From: Dryocola sp031988645
GTDB taxonomy: Bacteria; Pseudomonadota; Gammaproteobacteria; Enterobacterales; Enterobacteriaceae
DNA: 64,000 nt
Assembly: GCF_051307045.1 (NCBI RefSeq)
Contig: NZ_CP150452.1
Coordinates: forward strand, 806,001-870,000
Direction of reading: 5' to 3'
The position numbers were made by a program, and so were the translations under genes. The notes under the pieces are model-generated. The model searched no databases. It was not told the DNA's origin and was given only the letters and a program-made list of their open reading frames with translations. This document shows, piece after piece, positions 39,334 through 48,603 of this stretch. Position 1 is the stretch's first letter; each line of letters opens with the position of its first letter.

Positions 39334-41778
39334 TTACGCGGCTTCGATTTTACGGTGTTTTTCCGGCAGCTTTACCGGTTGAGTTGCCAGCGCCTCCGGA
39401 TCGAAGTCGTCGACGTTGATGCTGCGCAGGCGGCTTGCTTCGGCCCTGGTCAGAATCGCTGCTTCCTGGGCATCGATTTTTCCTTCCGCCAGCCACCGTT
39501 CAGCCTGTTCGTCCAGACGCGTAAACGGCAGGTTGTGGCCGCTTTCTTTGCAGATGCGCAAATGGATCGGCTCGGCGGCCATCACGTCCAGCAGCGCCTG
39601 TTCCAGCAGCCCCGCCGGGTTAAACTCGCTCGGCGTCAGGTACTGGCCGCGGCCGATGCGTGAACGCGTAGCCGACGGCACCTGCATGATCTTCGCCAGC
39701 TTATGGTCCAGCTTGTCGGATGGCGCAGCGTAACGACGGCCGAGCGGGAAGATTGCCAGGCGCAGCATGCCGGCGACAAAGCCGTTAGGGAAGTTGCGCA
39801 GCAAATCGTCAATCGCCTGCTCCGCCTGGAAGAGCGCATCCTGCACGCCCCAGTGCACCAGCGGCAGATCCGCCTCGTTGCGCCCTTCGTCTTCGTAGCG
39901 CTTGAGCACCGCGGAGGCGAGATACAGCTGGCTTAGCACATCCCCAAGGCGGGCGGAGATGCGCTCGCGGCGTTTCAGGCTGCCGCCCAGCACCGCCATG
40001 GAAATATCGGACAGCAGCGCCAGGTTAGCGCTCAGGCGGTTCAGATGCTGATAGTAGCGTTTGGTGGCGTCGCGGGTCGGCGTGGCGCTTCCCAGACCGT
40101 TGGTCAGGCCCAGCCACAGGCTGCGCATTTTGTTGCTACCGACGTGTCCGATATGCCTGAACAGCAGCTTATCGAAGGCGTTCAGATCGTTATTTTGCGA
40201 GGCCGCCATCTCTTCGAGAACATAAGGATGGCAGCGAATCGCCCCCTGACCGAAGATAATCATGCTGCGGGTGAGGATGTTCGCCCCTTCAACGGTGATG
40301 GCGATAGGCGCGCCCTGATAAGCGCGAGCGACAAAGTTAGACTCGCCAAGCATGATGCCCTTGCCGCCGACGATGTCCATCGCGTCGAGGATGGCGCGCT
40401 GGCCGCGGTGGGTACAGTGATATTTCACAATCGCGGACAGCACCGCCGGTTTTTCACCGAGCACGATACCGTAGGTAATCAGCGACGCTGCGGCGTCCAT
40501 TACGTAAGCGTTGCCCGCAATGCGCGCCAGCGGCTCTTCAATCCCTTCCATCTTGCCGATAGAGATGCGGAACTGGCGGCGAATATGGGCATAGGCGCCG
40601 GTCGCCATAGCGATGGTTTTCAGGCTGCCCGTTGAGTTAGAAGGCAGGGTGATGCCGCGTCCTACGGACAGGCATTCCACCAGCATGCGCCAGCCCTGGC
40701 CCGCCATTTTCGGGCCGCCGATGATGTAGTCGATCGGTACAAAAATATCCTTGCCGCGGGTCGGGCCGTTCTGGAATGGCACGTTCAGCGGGAAGTGACG
40801 TTTGCCTATTTCAACGCCCGGCGTGTGCGTTGGGATCAGCGCACAGGTGATGCCGAGCTCTTCTTCGTCGCCTAACAGATGGTCCGGGTCAGAGAGTTTG
40901 AACGCCAGGCCCAGCACGGTGGCGATAGGGGCAAGCGTAATGTAGCGCTTGTTCCAGGTCAGGCGCATACCCAGCACCTGCTGGCCCTGCCAGTCGCCCA
41001 TGCAAACTACGCCGGTATCGGGGATTGCGCCCGCATCGGAGCCTGCTTCCGGGCTAGTCAGCGCGAAGCAGGGGATTTCCTGTCCGCGGGCCAGGCGCGG
41101 CAGATAGTGATCTTTTTGCGCTTCGGTGCCGTAATGCTGGAGCAGCTCGCCCGGACCTAATGAGTTAGGCACGCCGACGGTGATCGCCAGTATGCCCGAA
41201 ACGCCGGCAAGCTTCTGCAGCACGCGGGCCTGAGCGTAAGCGGAGAATTCCAGCCCGCCGTACTCTTTCTTAATGATCATCGCAAAGAAGCGGTGCTCTT
41301 TCAGATAGTCCCACAGCTCCGGCGGCAGATCGGCCAGCTCGTGGGTAATCTGGTAATCATTCGCCATGCGGCAGGCTTCTTCGACCGGGCCGTCAAGAAA
41401 AGCCTGTTCTTCGGCGCTCAGCTGCGGCTGCGGATAGTTATGCAGCTTTTCCCAGTCCGGCCTGCCGCGGAACAGATCGCCTTCCCACCAGGTGGTGCCT
41501 GCGTCAATCGCCTCTTTTTCAGTGCGCGACATCGGCGGCATCACTTTACGGAAGCCTTTAAACACCGGGGCGGAAATCAGCGACTTACGCATTGGGGTAA
41601 AGACGAACGGCACCAGAATAATGGCGAGGGGGACGAGTACCCAGACGGACCAGATACCGGCAAAACCTAAAGCTGCCGTCCACGCCAGCAGGATCGCGCT
41701 GCTGAGCAGCAGATTGACCTGATGGTAAAACAGCGCGCCGAGCAGAATAACGGTTGCAACAACACTCAAAATCAACAT
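39334..41778 (-). CDS. fadE: FadE, acyl-CoA dehydrogenase (fatty acid beta-oxidation)
   Basis: An 814-residue FAD enzyme catalysing the first step of beta-oxidation, membrane-associated through two N-terminal hydrophobic helices (about 1-60). Conserved segments include ITVGVPNSLGPGELL, FALTSPEAGSDAGAIPDTG, GRGITLPSNSTG and AYQGAPIAITVEGANILTRSM. The open frame extends 41 codons further up, but the start MLILSVVATVILLG at 41778 matches E. coli and has GGGAGC ahead. A FadR operator lies 22 bases upstream. Confidence 0.96.
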   Translation of the reverse strand: MLILSVVATVILLGALFYHQVNLLLSSAILLAWTAALGFAGIWSVWVLVPLAIILVPFVFTPMRKSLISAPVFKGFRKVMPPMSRTEKEAIDAGTTWWEGDLFRGRPDWEKLHNYPQPQLSAEEQAFLDGPVEEACRMANDYQITHELADLPPELWDYLKEHRFFAMIIKKEYGGLEFSAYAQARVLQKLAGVSGILAITVGVPNSLGPGELLQHYGTEAQKDHYLPRLARGQEIPCFALTSPEAGSDAGAIPDTGVVCMGDWQGQQVLGMRLTWNKRYITLAPIATVLGLAFKLSDPDHLLGDEEELGITCALIPTHTPGVEIGKRHFPLNVPFQNGPTRGKDIFVPIDYIIGGPKMAGQGWRMLVECLSVGRGITLPSNSTGSLKTIAMATGAYAHIRRQFRISIGKMEGIEEPLARIAGNAYVMDAAASLITYGIVLGEKPAVLSAIVKYHCTHRGQRAILDAMDIVGGKGIMLGESNFVARAYQGAPIAITVEGANILTRSMIIFGQGAIRCHPYVLEEMAASQNNDLNAFDKLLFRHIGHVGSNKMRSLWLGLTNGLGSATPTRDATKRYYQHLNRLSANLALLSDISMAVLGGSLKRRERISARLGDVLSQLYLASAVLKRYEDEGRNEADLPLVHWGVQDALFQAEQAIDDLLRNFPNGFVAGMLRLAIFPLGRRYAAPSDKLDHKLAKIMQVPSATRSRIGRGQYLTPSEFNPAGLLEQALLDVMAAEPIHLRICKESGHNLPFTRLDEQAERWLAEGKIDAQEAAILTRAEASRLRSINVDDFDPEALATQPVKLPEKHRKIEAA

Positions 41779-41799
41779 AAAGAAAGCTCCCTTGCTTGT

Positions 41800-41816
41800 A
41801 GGAGGTCTGACCACTT
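41800..41816 (-). promoter_or_regulatory. FadR operator of fadE
   Basis: The reverse strand reads AAGTGGTCAGACCTCCT, matching the core TGGTCNGACCT of FadR sites. Repression relieved by long-chain acyl-CoA is expected. Confidence 0.8.
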
Positions 41817-41993
41817 GTGATGTATTGGTTTTAGTGTATGCGCACTTTTTTAGCAATGTGTTTACAAAATAATTACAACCTTGCTCACATTGTTGCCGCA
41901 CGGATCCATAAAAGCATCAGGTTATGGCGCTTCTCGCGCTATCCGGTAAACTGCTGGTGTTTACCCAATCAATAAATACTGAAGGACATCCTC

Positions 41994-42575
41994 ATGTACC
42001 AGGATCTTATTCGTAACGAACTGAACGAAGCCGCCGAGACGCTGGCTAACTTCCTGAAAGATGAAGCTAATATCCACGCGATTCAGCGCGCGGCCGTGCT
42101 GCTGGCGGATAGCTTTAAGGCGGGCGGTAAGGTGCTTTCCTGCGGTAACGGCGGCTCCCACTGCGACGCGATGCATTTTGCCGAAGAGCTGACGGGCCGC
42201 TATCGCGAAAACCGTCCGGGCTACCCGGCCATTGCGATTTCAGACGTAAGCCACATCTCGTGTGTGAGTAACGATTTCGGCTACGACTACATCTTCTCCC
42301 GCTATATCGAAGCGGTAGGCCGTGAAGGCGACGTCCTGCTGGGGATTTCCACTTCCGGTAATTCTGGTAACGTTATTAAAGCGATCGAAGCCGCGCGCGA
42401 AAAAGGCATGAAGGTCATTACGCTTACCGGGAAAGACGGCGGCAAAATGGCGGGTACGGCGGATATCGAAATTCGCGTGCCGCACTTCGGCTATGCCGAT
42501 CGCATTCAGGAAATCCACATCAAGGTGATTCATATCCTGATTCAGCTGATCGAAAAAGAGATGGTTAAGGCTTAA
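41994..42575 (+). CDS. lpcA: GmhA/LpcA, sedoheptulose 7-phosphate isomerase
   Basis: A 193-residue SIS-domain isomerase making D-glycero-D-manno-heptose 7-phosphate, the first step of LPS inner-core heptose synthesis. Motifs: LSCGNGGSHCDAMHFAEELTGRY (about 50-72), GISTSGNSGNVIKAI (about 117-131) and the C-terminal EIHIKVIHILIQLIE. Monocistronic between fadE (divergent) and yafJ. It belongs to the same pathway as gmhB at 1546. Confidence 0.97.
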   Translation: MYQDLIRNELNEAAETLANFLKDEANIHAIQRAAVLLADSFKAGGKVLSCGNGGSHCDAMHFAEELTGRYRENRPGYPAIAISDVSHISCVSNDFGYDYIFSRYIEAVGREGDVLLGISTSGNSGNVIKAIEAAREKGMKVITLTGKDGGKMAGTADIEIRVPHFGYADRIQEIHIKVIHILIQLIEKEMVKA

Positions 42576-42583
42576 CTCGCTTT

Positions 42584-42608
42584 GTCCCTCTGCCTCACGG
42601 AGAGGGAC
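42584..42608. other. Hairpin after lpcA
   Basis: GTCCCTCT and AGAGGGAC form a stem with a 9-base loop but no T-run follows. It could be a weak terminator or a processing/stability hairpin between lpcA and yafJ. Confidence 0.45.
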
Positions 42609-42640
42609 AGAATGAGGGGTGTTTAGGGTAGGAGGTTGAA

Positions 42641-43408
42641 ATGTGCGAACTGCTCGGGATGAGCGCCAACGTACCGACGGATATCTGCTTTAGTTTTACC
42701 GGGCTGGTACAGCGTGGCGGCGGAACAGGGCCCCATAAAGATGGCTGGGGCATCACCTTCTATGAGGGCAAAGGCTGCCGCACGTTCAAAGATCCCCAGC
42801 CGAGCTTTAATTCTCCCATCGCAAGGCTGGTGCAGGATTACCCCATTAAATCCTGCTCTGTCGTGGCGCACATCCGCCAGGCAAACCGCGGCAAAGTCGC
42901 GCTGGAAAATACGCATCCTTTTACCCGCGAGCTGTGGGGTCGCAACTGGACCTACGCCCACAACGGCCAGCTTAAAGGCCACCGCCGGCTTGAAACCGGG
43001 CCGTTTCGTCCGATTGGCGAAACCGACAGCGAACAGGCGTTTTGCTGGCTGCTGCACAAGCTGACGCAGCGCTATCCGCGCACCCCGGGCAATATGCAGG
43101 CGGTTTTCCGCTATATCACCGAGCTTGCGGTTCAGCTGCGTGAAAAAGGCGTGTTCAATATGCTGCTGTCGGACGGGCGTTACGTGCTGGCGTTCTGCTC
43201 CACCAACCTCTACTGGATAACCCGGCGGGCACCCTTTGGCGTGGCAAAACTGCTGGACAGGGACGTGGAGATCGACTTTCAGGAAGAGACCACACCTAAC
43301 GATGTGGTCACGGTTATTGCTACGCAGCCGCTCACCGGCAACGAAACCTGGCACAGGATTGCGCCAGGCGAGTCGGTGCTATTTTGTCTCGGAGAGCGTG
43401 TAGTTTGA
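42641..43408 (+). CDS. yafJ: YafJ, class II glutamine amidotransferase-like protein
   Basis: A 255-residue protein of the GATase_4 type. The N-terminal nucleophile Cys2 (MCELLGMSANVPTD) would be exposed after Met removal; AHIRQANRG (about 78-86) and TYAHNGQLKGH (about 105) form the glutaminase pocket. No synthase domain is fused, so the acceptor is unknown. The last 30 bases overlap the 3' end of convergent yafK. Confidence 0.93.
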   Translation: MCELLGMSANVPTDICFSFTGLVQRGGGTGPHKDGWGITFYEGKGCRTFKDPQPSFNSPIARLVQDYPIKSCSVVAHIRQANRGKVALENTHPFTRELWGRNWTYAHNGQLKGHRRLETGPFRPIGETDSEQAFCWLLHKLTQRYPRTPGNMQAVFRYITELAVQLREKGVFNMLLSDGRYVLAFCSTNLYWITRRAPFGVAKLLDRDVEIDFQEETTPNDVVTVIATQPLTGNETWHRIAPGESVLFCLGERVV

Positions 43409-44116
43409 GGCGAGCTGAGGTTGTACCGTTGGTACGACCGGCTTGCTGATCACATAGTTGCCGCTGATAACGGAAACCGCCGGCGGCTGGCGATTCGCCA
43501 TGAAGTAGTCGTATCCCGGCTTCAGCTGCTTCCAGAAATTAATGTAGTAAGAGTACTTGTGGCGCTCCATGTTCGCGTCCGTCATGCGGAACGGATAGAT
43601 GCTTACCTGCACCTTCGGCTGCCCGAACACCAGCGCGCCGGTCACAAACTGGAAAATCTCATCGATGCTGCTGTCGGTCATGGCATAACAGCCGATGGAG
43701 ACGCAGGCGCCGTGGATCATCAGATACTGGCCCTGATAGCCATGGGAACGATCGAACTCGTTCGGGAAGCCGATATTAATCGCTTTATAAAAGCGGCTGT
43801 CAGGCTTCAGCTGGCTGCGGTCCACGCTGTAGAAACCTTCCGGACTTTTAAAGTCGCCCTGACGCTGTTTCGGTCCCAGGCCGCCGGAATAATTACAGAT
43901 TCGATAGCTGTCGAGCAGCTGATACTGTTCACCCATTTTGACGTACAGCTCAAGGGTACGCTCTTCTTTAAAGATCTGAATATAAACGGGAGAACCCATC
44001 AACTGCTGTTTGAATTCTTTGCTGACCGGCGCGGGCGAGGCGTTGCCATTAAGCAAGCTGGCAAACGACATGAACGGCATCATGAGCATCGCAATAAGAA
44101 GTGCGATCTTGGACAT
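43379..44116 (-). CDS. yafK: YafK (DpaA/LdtF), L,D-transpeptidase-fold periplasmic protein
   Basis: A 245-residue protein with a Sec signal peptide (MSKIALLIAMLMMPFMSFA) and a YkuD domain (about 45-180). The catalytic His/Cys motif is IHGACVSIGCYAMTD (about 145-159). E. coli YafK/DpaA is reported to cut the bond between Braun lipoprotein and peptidoglycan. The C-terminal part (SYYINFWKQLKPGYDYF...) is also conserved. It overlaps yafJ tail-to-tail. Confidence 0.92.
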   Translation of the reverse strand: MSKIALLIAMLMMPFMSFASLLNGNASPAPVSKEFKQQLMGSPVYIQIFKEERTLELYVKMGEQYQLLDSYRICNYSGGLGPKQRQGDFKSPEGFYSVDRSQLKPDSRFYKAINIGFPNEFDRSHGYQGQYLMIHGACVSIGCYAMTDSSIDEIFQFVTGALVFGQPKVQVSIYPFRMTDANMERHKYSYYINFWKQLKPGYDYFMANRQPPAVSVISGNYVISKPVVPTVQPQLASNYTLSETK

Positions 44117-44368
44117 ACTGCTTGATTCCTTGATAAACCTGTAACCAAATGCCAGGACGGCAAAAGAGACCTGAAATCAGACTAATCTGTATTCGGTGCG
44201 CTCACATTAGCATCATCAATAAATTTCGCAAGCGCAGACTGGCGAGTTTGCGGCAAATGGATATTAACTAATTCACCGCTAAAGCAAAAGAGTTTAGGTT
44301 TTTGCGTAACAGCTCCCATTGCCGGGCTTAACTTCCCGCATTTCTCCCAAACCCGGCGCCAATAATGC

Positions 44369-44592
44369 TAAAATCCCGGCCGCATGATGGCCCGAGGATA
44401 AGATAAGGACGCTTTCCCTAAGTCAGCGTTGCCAGGCAGGGCCTGGCGACTCCACCCACCAGGCGTGACGAACGGATGCACCCCCTCTTTTTACCTTCCC
44501 GACGGTCGTTGCGGTTGAAATTTGACTCGGCCCGTTCGTTGTCGGCTGCGTTTTGTCGGTTTTTATTAGCCTAATTTATACGTGATAACCTT
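44369..44592 (+). promoter_or_regulatory. nqr operon promoter and long leader
   Basis: The gene-free stretch 44117-44592 separates yafK and nqrA. An extended -10 (TGCTAAAAT, hexamer 44369-44374) would start a leader of about 210 bases. The leader holds stem ACGCT/AGCGT (about 44409-44429), a perfect hairpin GCCAGGC-AGG-GCCTGGC (44431-44447), then repeated GTCG/CGTTG elements and a T-rich tract at about 44560. No known riboswitch class is recognised. The promoter call is weak at -35. Confidence 0.4.
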
Positions 44593-45936
44593 ATGATAAA
44601 AATCAGAAAAGGTCTCGATTTGCCTATCGCCGGGTTACCCGAGCAGCAAATTTATGCTGGCCCGGCTGTGCCTTTTGTCGCCTTGCTCGGCGAAGAGTAC
44701 GTGGGAGTGCGTCCTTCAATGCTGGTAAAAGAAGGGGATAAGGTACTCAAAGGGCAGGCTCTTTTTGAAGATAAAAGAAACCCGGGCGTGATGTTTACCG
44801 CTCCGGCCAGCGGGGTTGTTAGCGCCATCAAACGCGGCGAGCGCCGCGTGCTGCAGTCCGTCGTTATTGAGGTGCGCGGAGAAGAAGCGGTTGTTTTTAA
44901 ACGTCATGCTCCCGAATCCCTGGCCGCTGTGCCGCGTGAAGCCGTCCAGGCCCAGCTGCTTGCGTCAGGCCTGTGGACCGCGCTGCGCACGCGCCCCTTT
45001 AGTAAAGCGCCGCAGCCGGGCACCGTGCCGGCCGCCATTTTCGTCACCGCTATGGATACCAATCCGCTGGCGGCCGATCCTCAGCCCATTATTCTGGCGA
45101 ATCGCCAGATGTTCGACGCGGGCCTGACGCTACTGTCGCGGCTGACCAACGGCAAAGTACAGGTTTGCCAGGCCAGCGGCGGCAAGCTGGGGGGCCATCC
45201 TGTCGGGCAGGTTACCTTTAATGAGTTCGCCGGGCCCCATCCGGCAGGGTTGGCAGGTACTCACATACATTTTATCGAGCCGGTCAGCCTGCAAAAGCAG
45301 GTGTGGCACCTGAACTATCAGGATGTCATTGCCATCGGCAAGCTGTTTATCGAAGGCGAGCTGTGGACCGAGCGGGTGATTTCCCTGGCGGGCCCGCAGG
45401 TAAAAAGGCCGCGCCTGATCCGTACTTGTCTGGGGGCCTCCATTGAAGCACTCAGCCGGGGCGAGTTGCTGGCAGGTGAAAACCGCGTCGTTTCCGGTTC
45501 CGTGCTCAGCGGCGTGCAGGCTGCGGGCCCGCGCGCCTGGCTTGGGCGTTTCCATCTGCAGGTTACCGCGCTGAAAGAAGGGCGCGAGAAAGAGCTGTTT
45601 GGCTGGGCGATGCCGGGGGCAGATAAATTCTCCGTCACGCGTACCACCCTCGGCCACTTCCTGAAACGCAAGCTCTTCAGCTTCTCCACCGACACCAACG
45701 GCGGGGCGCGCGCAATGGTGCCTATCGGCAGCTATGAACGCGTCATGCCGCTGGATATTCTGCCGACCATGCTGCTGCGCGATTTGCTGGCGGGGGATAC
45801 CGACAGCGCGCAGGCGCTGGGCTGTCTGGAGCTCGATGAAGAAGATCTGGCGCTGTGTACCTATGTTTGCCCGGGGAAATATGAATACGGCCCGGTATTA
45901 CGCGAGGTGTTAACCCGCATCGAGCAGGAAGGATAA
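44593..45936 (+). CDS. nqrA: NqrA, Na+-translocating NADH:quinone reductase subunit A
   Basis: A 447-residue peripheral subunit of the Na+-NQR complex, starting MIKIRKGLDLPIAG. It contains the GxP-rich segments FVALLGEEYVGVRPSMLVKEGDKV and the C-terminal region ELDEEDLALCTYVCPGKYEYGPVLR with conserved cysteines. NqrA contributes to the quinone site. First gene of nqrABCDEF-nqrM; nqrB follows after 3 bases. The operon is absent from E. coli but common in Klebsiella, Serratia and Vibrio. Confidence 0.97.
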   Translation: MIKIRKGLDLPIAGLPEQQIYAGPAVPFVALLGEEYVGVRPSMLVKEGDKVLKGQALFEDKRNPGVMFTAPASGVVSAIKRGERRVLQSVVIEVRGEEAVVFKRHAPESLAAVPREAVQAQLLASGLWTALRTRPFSKAPQPGTVPAAIFVTAMDTNPLAADPQPIILANRQMFDAGLTLLSRLTNGKVQVCQASGGKLGGHPVGQVTFNEFAGPHPAGLAGTHIHFIEPVSLQKQVWHLNYQDVIAIGKLFIEGELWTERVISLAGPQVKRPRLIRTCLGASIEALSRGELLAGENRVVSGSVLSGVQAAGPRAWLGRFHLQVTALKEGREKELFGWAMPGADKFSVTRTTLGHFLKRKLFSFSTDTNGGARAMVPIGSYERVMPLDILPTMLLRDLLAGDTDSAQALGCLELDEEDLALCTYVCPGKYEYGPVLREVLTRIEQEG

Positions 45937-45939
45937 CCC

Positions 45940-47178
45940 ATGGGCCTGAAGCGCTTATTTGAAAAAGCACAGCCGCACTTTACGCAGGGCGGCAAATTAG
46001 AAAAATACTACCCGCTGTATGAAGCCGCGGCCACGTTGTTCTACACGCCGGGGCAGGTTACGCCGGGCGCGTCCCACGTGCGTGACGCCATCGACCTGAA
46101 ACGCATGATGATCCTGGTGTGGTTCGCCGTCTTCCCGGCGATGTTCTGGGGAATGTACAACGTCGGGCTGCAAAGCATTCCTGCGCTGCACAGGCTCTAT
46201 GGCCCCGAACAGCTGCAGCAGGTTATAGCGGCCGACTGGCATTATGCCGTTGCGCAGTGGCTGGGCGTCAGCTTCGCGCCGGACGCGGGCTGGCTGAGCA
46301 TGATGACCCTGGGGGCGGTGTTCTTTCTGCCTGTCTACCTCACCGTCTTCGTGGTGGGCGGCTTCTGGGAAGTGCTGTTTGCCATTATCCGCAAGCACGA
46401 AATCAACGAAGGCTTCTTCGTCACCTCCATTCTGTTTGCGCTGGTGGTTCCGCCGACGCTGCCGCTCTGGCAGGCCGCTTTGGGCATCAGCTTCGGCGTG
46501 GTGATGGCGAAAGAGATTTTCGGCGGCACGGGGCGCAACTTCCTTAACCCGGCGCTTGCCGGACGCGCGTTTTTATTCTTTGCCTATCCGGCGCAAATCT
46601 CCGGCGACCTGGTATGGACGGCGGCCGACGGTTTCTCGGGCGCCACGCCGCTTTCCCAGTGGTCCCACGGCGGCGGCGAGGCGTTAGTCAACGTGGTCAC
46701 CGGGCAGCCGGTCACCTGGATGGACGCGTTTGTGGGCAAGATTCCCGGCTCCATTGGCGAAGTTTCAACGCTGATGATCCTGATTGGCGGCGCCGTCATT
46801 CTGTTTGCCCGCGTGGCCTCCTGGCGCATCGTCGCCGGGGTGATGCTCGGCATGATTGCCACCGCCACCCTGTTTAATTTCATCGGCTCGGACAGCAATC
46901 CGCTGTTCGCCATGCCCTGGTACTGGCATCTGGCGCTGGGCGGCTTCGCCTTCGGCATGATGTTTATGGCCACCGACCCGGTGTCCGCCTCCTTTACCAG
47001 CAAAGGCAAGTGGTGGTACGGCGGGCTGATCGGCGTAATATGCGTGCTGATTCGGGTGGCTAACCCGGCCTATCCGGAAGGAATGATGCTGGCGATTCTG
47101 TTCGCCAACCTCTTTGCGCCGCTGTTCGATTACCTGGTGGTGCAGGCCAATATCAAGCGGAGGAAGTCGCGTGGCTGA
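45940..47178 (+). CDS. nqrB: NqrB, Na+-NQR membrane subunit B
   Basis: A 412-residue polytopic subunit carrying riboflavin and a covalently bound FMN and forming much of the sodium channel. The flavinylation motif S-G-A-T is in ADGFSGATPLSQW (Thr about 232). RNFLNPALAGRAFLFFAYP is also conserved. About 8-10 hydrophobic segments. Its stop overlaps the nqrC GTG start by 8 bases. Confidence 0.97.
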   Translation: MGLKRLFEKAQPHFTQGGKLEKYYPLYEAAATLFYTPGQVTPGASHVRDAIDLKRMMILVWFAVFPAMFWGMYNVGLQSIPALHRLYGPEQLQQVIAADWHYAVAQWLGVSFAPDAGWLSMMTLGAVFFLPVYLTVFVVGGFWEVLFAIIRKHEINEGFFVTSILFALVVPPTLPLWQAALGISFGVVMAKEIFGGTGRNFLNPALAGRAFLFFAYPAQISGDLVWTAADGFSGATPLSQWSHGGGEALVNVVTGQPVTWMDAFVGKIPGSIGEVSTLMILIGGAVILFARVASWRIVAGVMLGMIATATLFNFIGSDSNPLFAMPWYWHLALGGFAFGMMFMATDPVSASFTSKGKWWYGGLIGVICVLIRVANPAYPEGMMLAILFANLFAPLFDYLVVQANIKRRKSRG

Positions 47179-47966
47179 CGTAAAAAGTAACGATAGCATC
47201 GGCAGAACGCTGCTGGTGGTGCTGGTGCTTTGCCTGGTATGCTCCGTCGTCGTGGCGGGCTCCGCCGTGGGCCTGAAGTCGCGCCAGCAGGAGCAGAAAG
47301 CGCTCGACAAGCAGCGCAACATTCTGGACGTCGCCGGTCTGGCCCGCGCCGAAGATGAGCGGCGAAGAGGTAAAAACAATCTTTGCGTCTCGCATCACCC
47401 CGCGCCTGCTGAATCTGAAAACGGGCGAAATGCTTGCCAAAGACCCGGCTGAATTTGACCACGCCGCCGCGCTGCGCGACCCGGAACAAAGCGTCGCGCT
47501 CTCATCGGGTGAAGACCGCGCCGGCATTAAACGCCGCGCCAACATCGTGGAAATCTATCTGGTGCGGGATGAGCAAAATAAAGTGCAGGAAATCGTGCTG
47601 CCGGTTTACGGCAACGGCCTGTGGTCGATGATGTACGCCTTTGTCGCGCTACAAACCGACGGGCGCACCGTAAAAGGCATCACCTATTATGACCAGGGCG
47701 AAACGCCGGGGCTGGGCGGCGAAATAGAAAACCCGAACTGGCGCGCGCAGTGGATCGGTAAGAAGTTGCTCGACGATAACGGCAGGCCGGCGCTGCGCGT
47801 GGTAAAAGGCGGCGCGCGCCCGGGCGACCAGTATGGCGTAGACGGCCTGTCGGGGGCGACGCTGACGGCAAACGGTGTGCAACACACTTTCGATTTCTGG
47901 ATGGGCGAGCTGGGATTTGGCCCTTTCCTGAAGCAGGTTCGTGAAGGAGCGCTTAACAATGGCTGA
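47171..47966 (+). CDS. nqrC: NqrC, Na+-NQR subunit C (frameshifted)
   Basis: One N-terminal membrane helix (LLVVLVLCLVCSVVVAGSAV) and a periplasmic FMN domain with the flavinylation motif DGLSGATLTANGVQ. The N-terminal frame is lost after NILDVAGLA. Removing one C from TGGCCCGCG (47340-47348) gives AGLAAPKMSGEEVKTIFA and a continuous protein of about 264 residues, the family length. A GTG start overlaps nqrB. As all other nqr genes are intact, loss of NqrC alone is unlikely; sequence error is favoured. Confidence 0.9.
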
Positions 47967-48597
47967 TATGTCAGGCATGAAGGAAGTTAAGCGGGTGCTG
48001 GTTAGCCCGCTGGTGGACAACAACCCCATCGCGCTGCAAATCCTCGGGGTTTGCTCCGCGCTTGCGGTCACCACCAAACTGGAAACGGCGCTGGTGATGA
48101 CGATAGCCGTCACGGTGGTTACCGCCTTCTCCAGCATGTTTATCTCGATGATCCGTAACTACATCCCCAACAGCGTGCGCATTATCGTCCAGATGGCGAT
48201 CATCGCCTCGCTGGTGATCGTAGTCGATCAGATCCTGCGCGCTTACGCCTACGAGATCTCAAAGCAGCTTTCCGTCTTTGTCGGGCTGATCATCACCAAC
48301 TGTATCGTTATGGGACGCGCCGAAGCCTACGCCATGAAAGCGCCGCCGCTGGCGAGTTTTATGGACGGCATCGGCAACGGCCTGGGCTACGGCGTGATCC
48401 TGCTGCTGGTCGGTTTTATCCGCGAGCTTATCGGCAGCGGCAAACTGTTTGGCGTCACCGTGCTGGAAACGGTGCAAAACGGCGGCTGGTATCAGCCAAA
48501 CGGCCTGTTCCTGCTGGCGCCGAGCGCGTTCTTTATTATCGGATTGCTGATTTGGGCGCTGCGTACGTGGAAGCCGGCGCAGCAGGAAAAGGATTAA
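47959..48597 (+). CDS. nqrD: NqrD, Na+-NQR membrane subunit D
   Basis: A 212-residue protein of six helices, homologous to NqrE and RnfA/E. MADMSGMKEVKRVLVSPLVDNNPIALQILG is the standard start; I took ATG 47959, which overlaps the nqrC stop, rather than an upstream ATG. The conserved Cys in VCSALAVTT and in ITNCIVMGRAEAYAM correspond to ligands of the intramembrane Fe centre shared with NqrE. Confidence 0.96.
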   Translation: MADMSGMKEVKRVLVSPLVDNNPIALQILGVCSALAVTTKLETALVMTIAVTVVTAFSSMFISMIRNYIPNSVRIIVQMAIIASLVIVVDQILRAYAYEISKQLSVFVGLIITNCIVMGRAEAYAMKAPPLASFMDGIGNGLGYGVILLLVGFIRELIGSGKLFGVTVLETVQNGGWYQPNGLFLLAPSAFFIIGLLIWALRTWKPAQQEKD

Positions 48598-48603
48598 CAG
48601 ACG

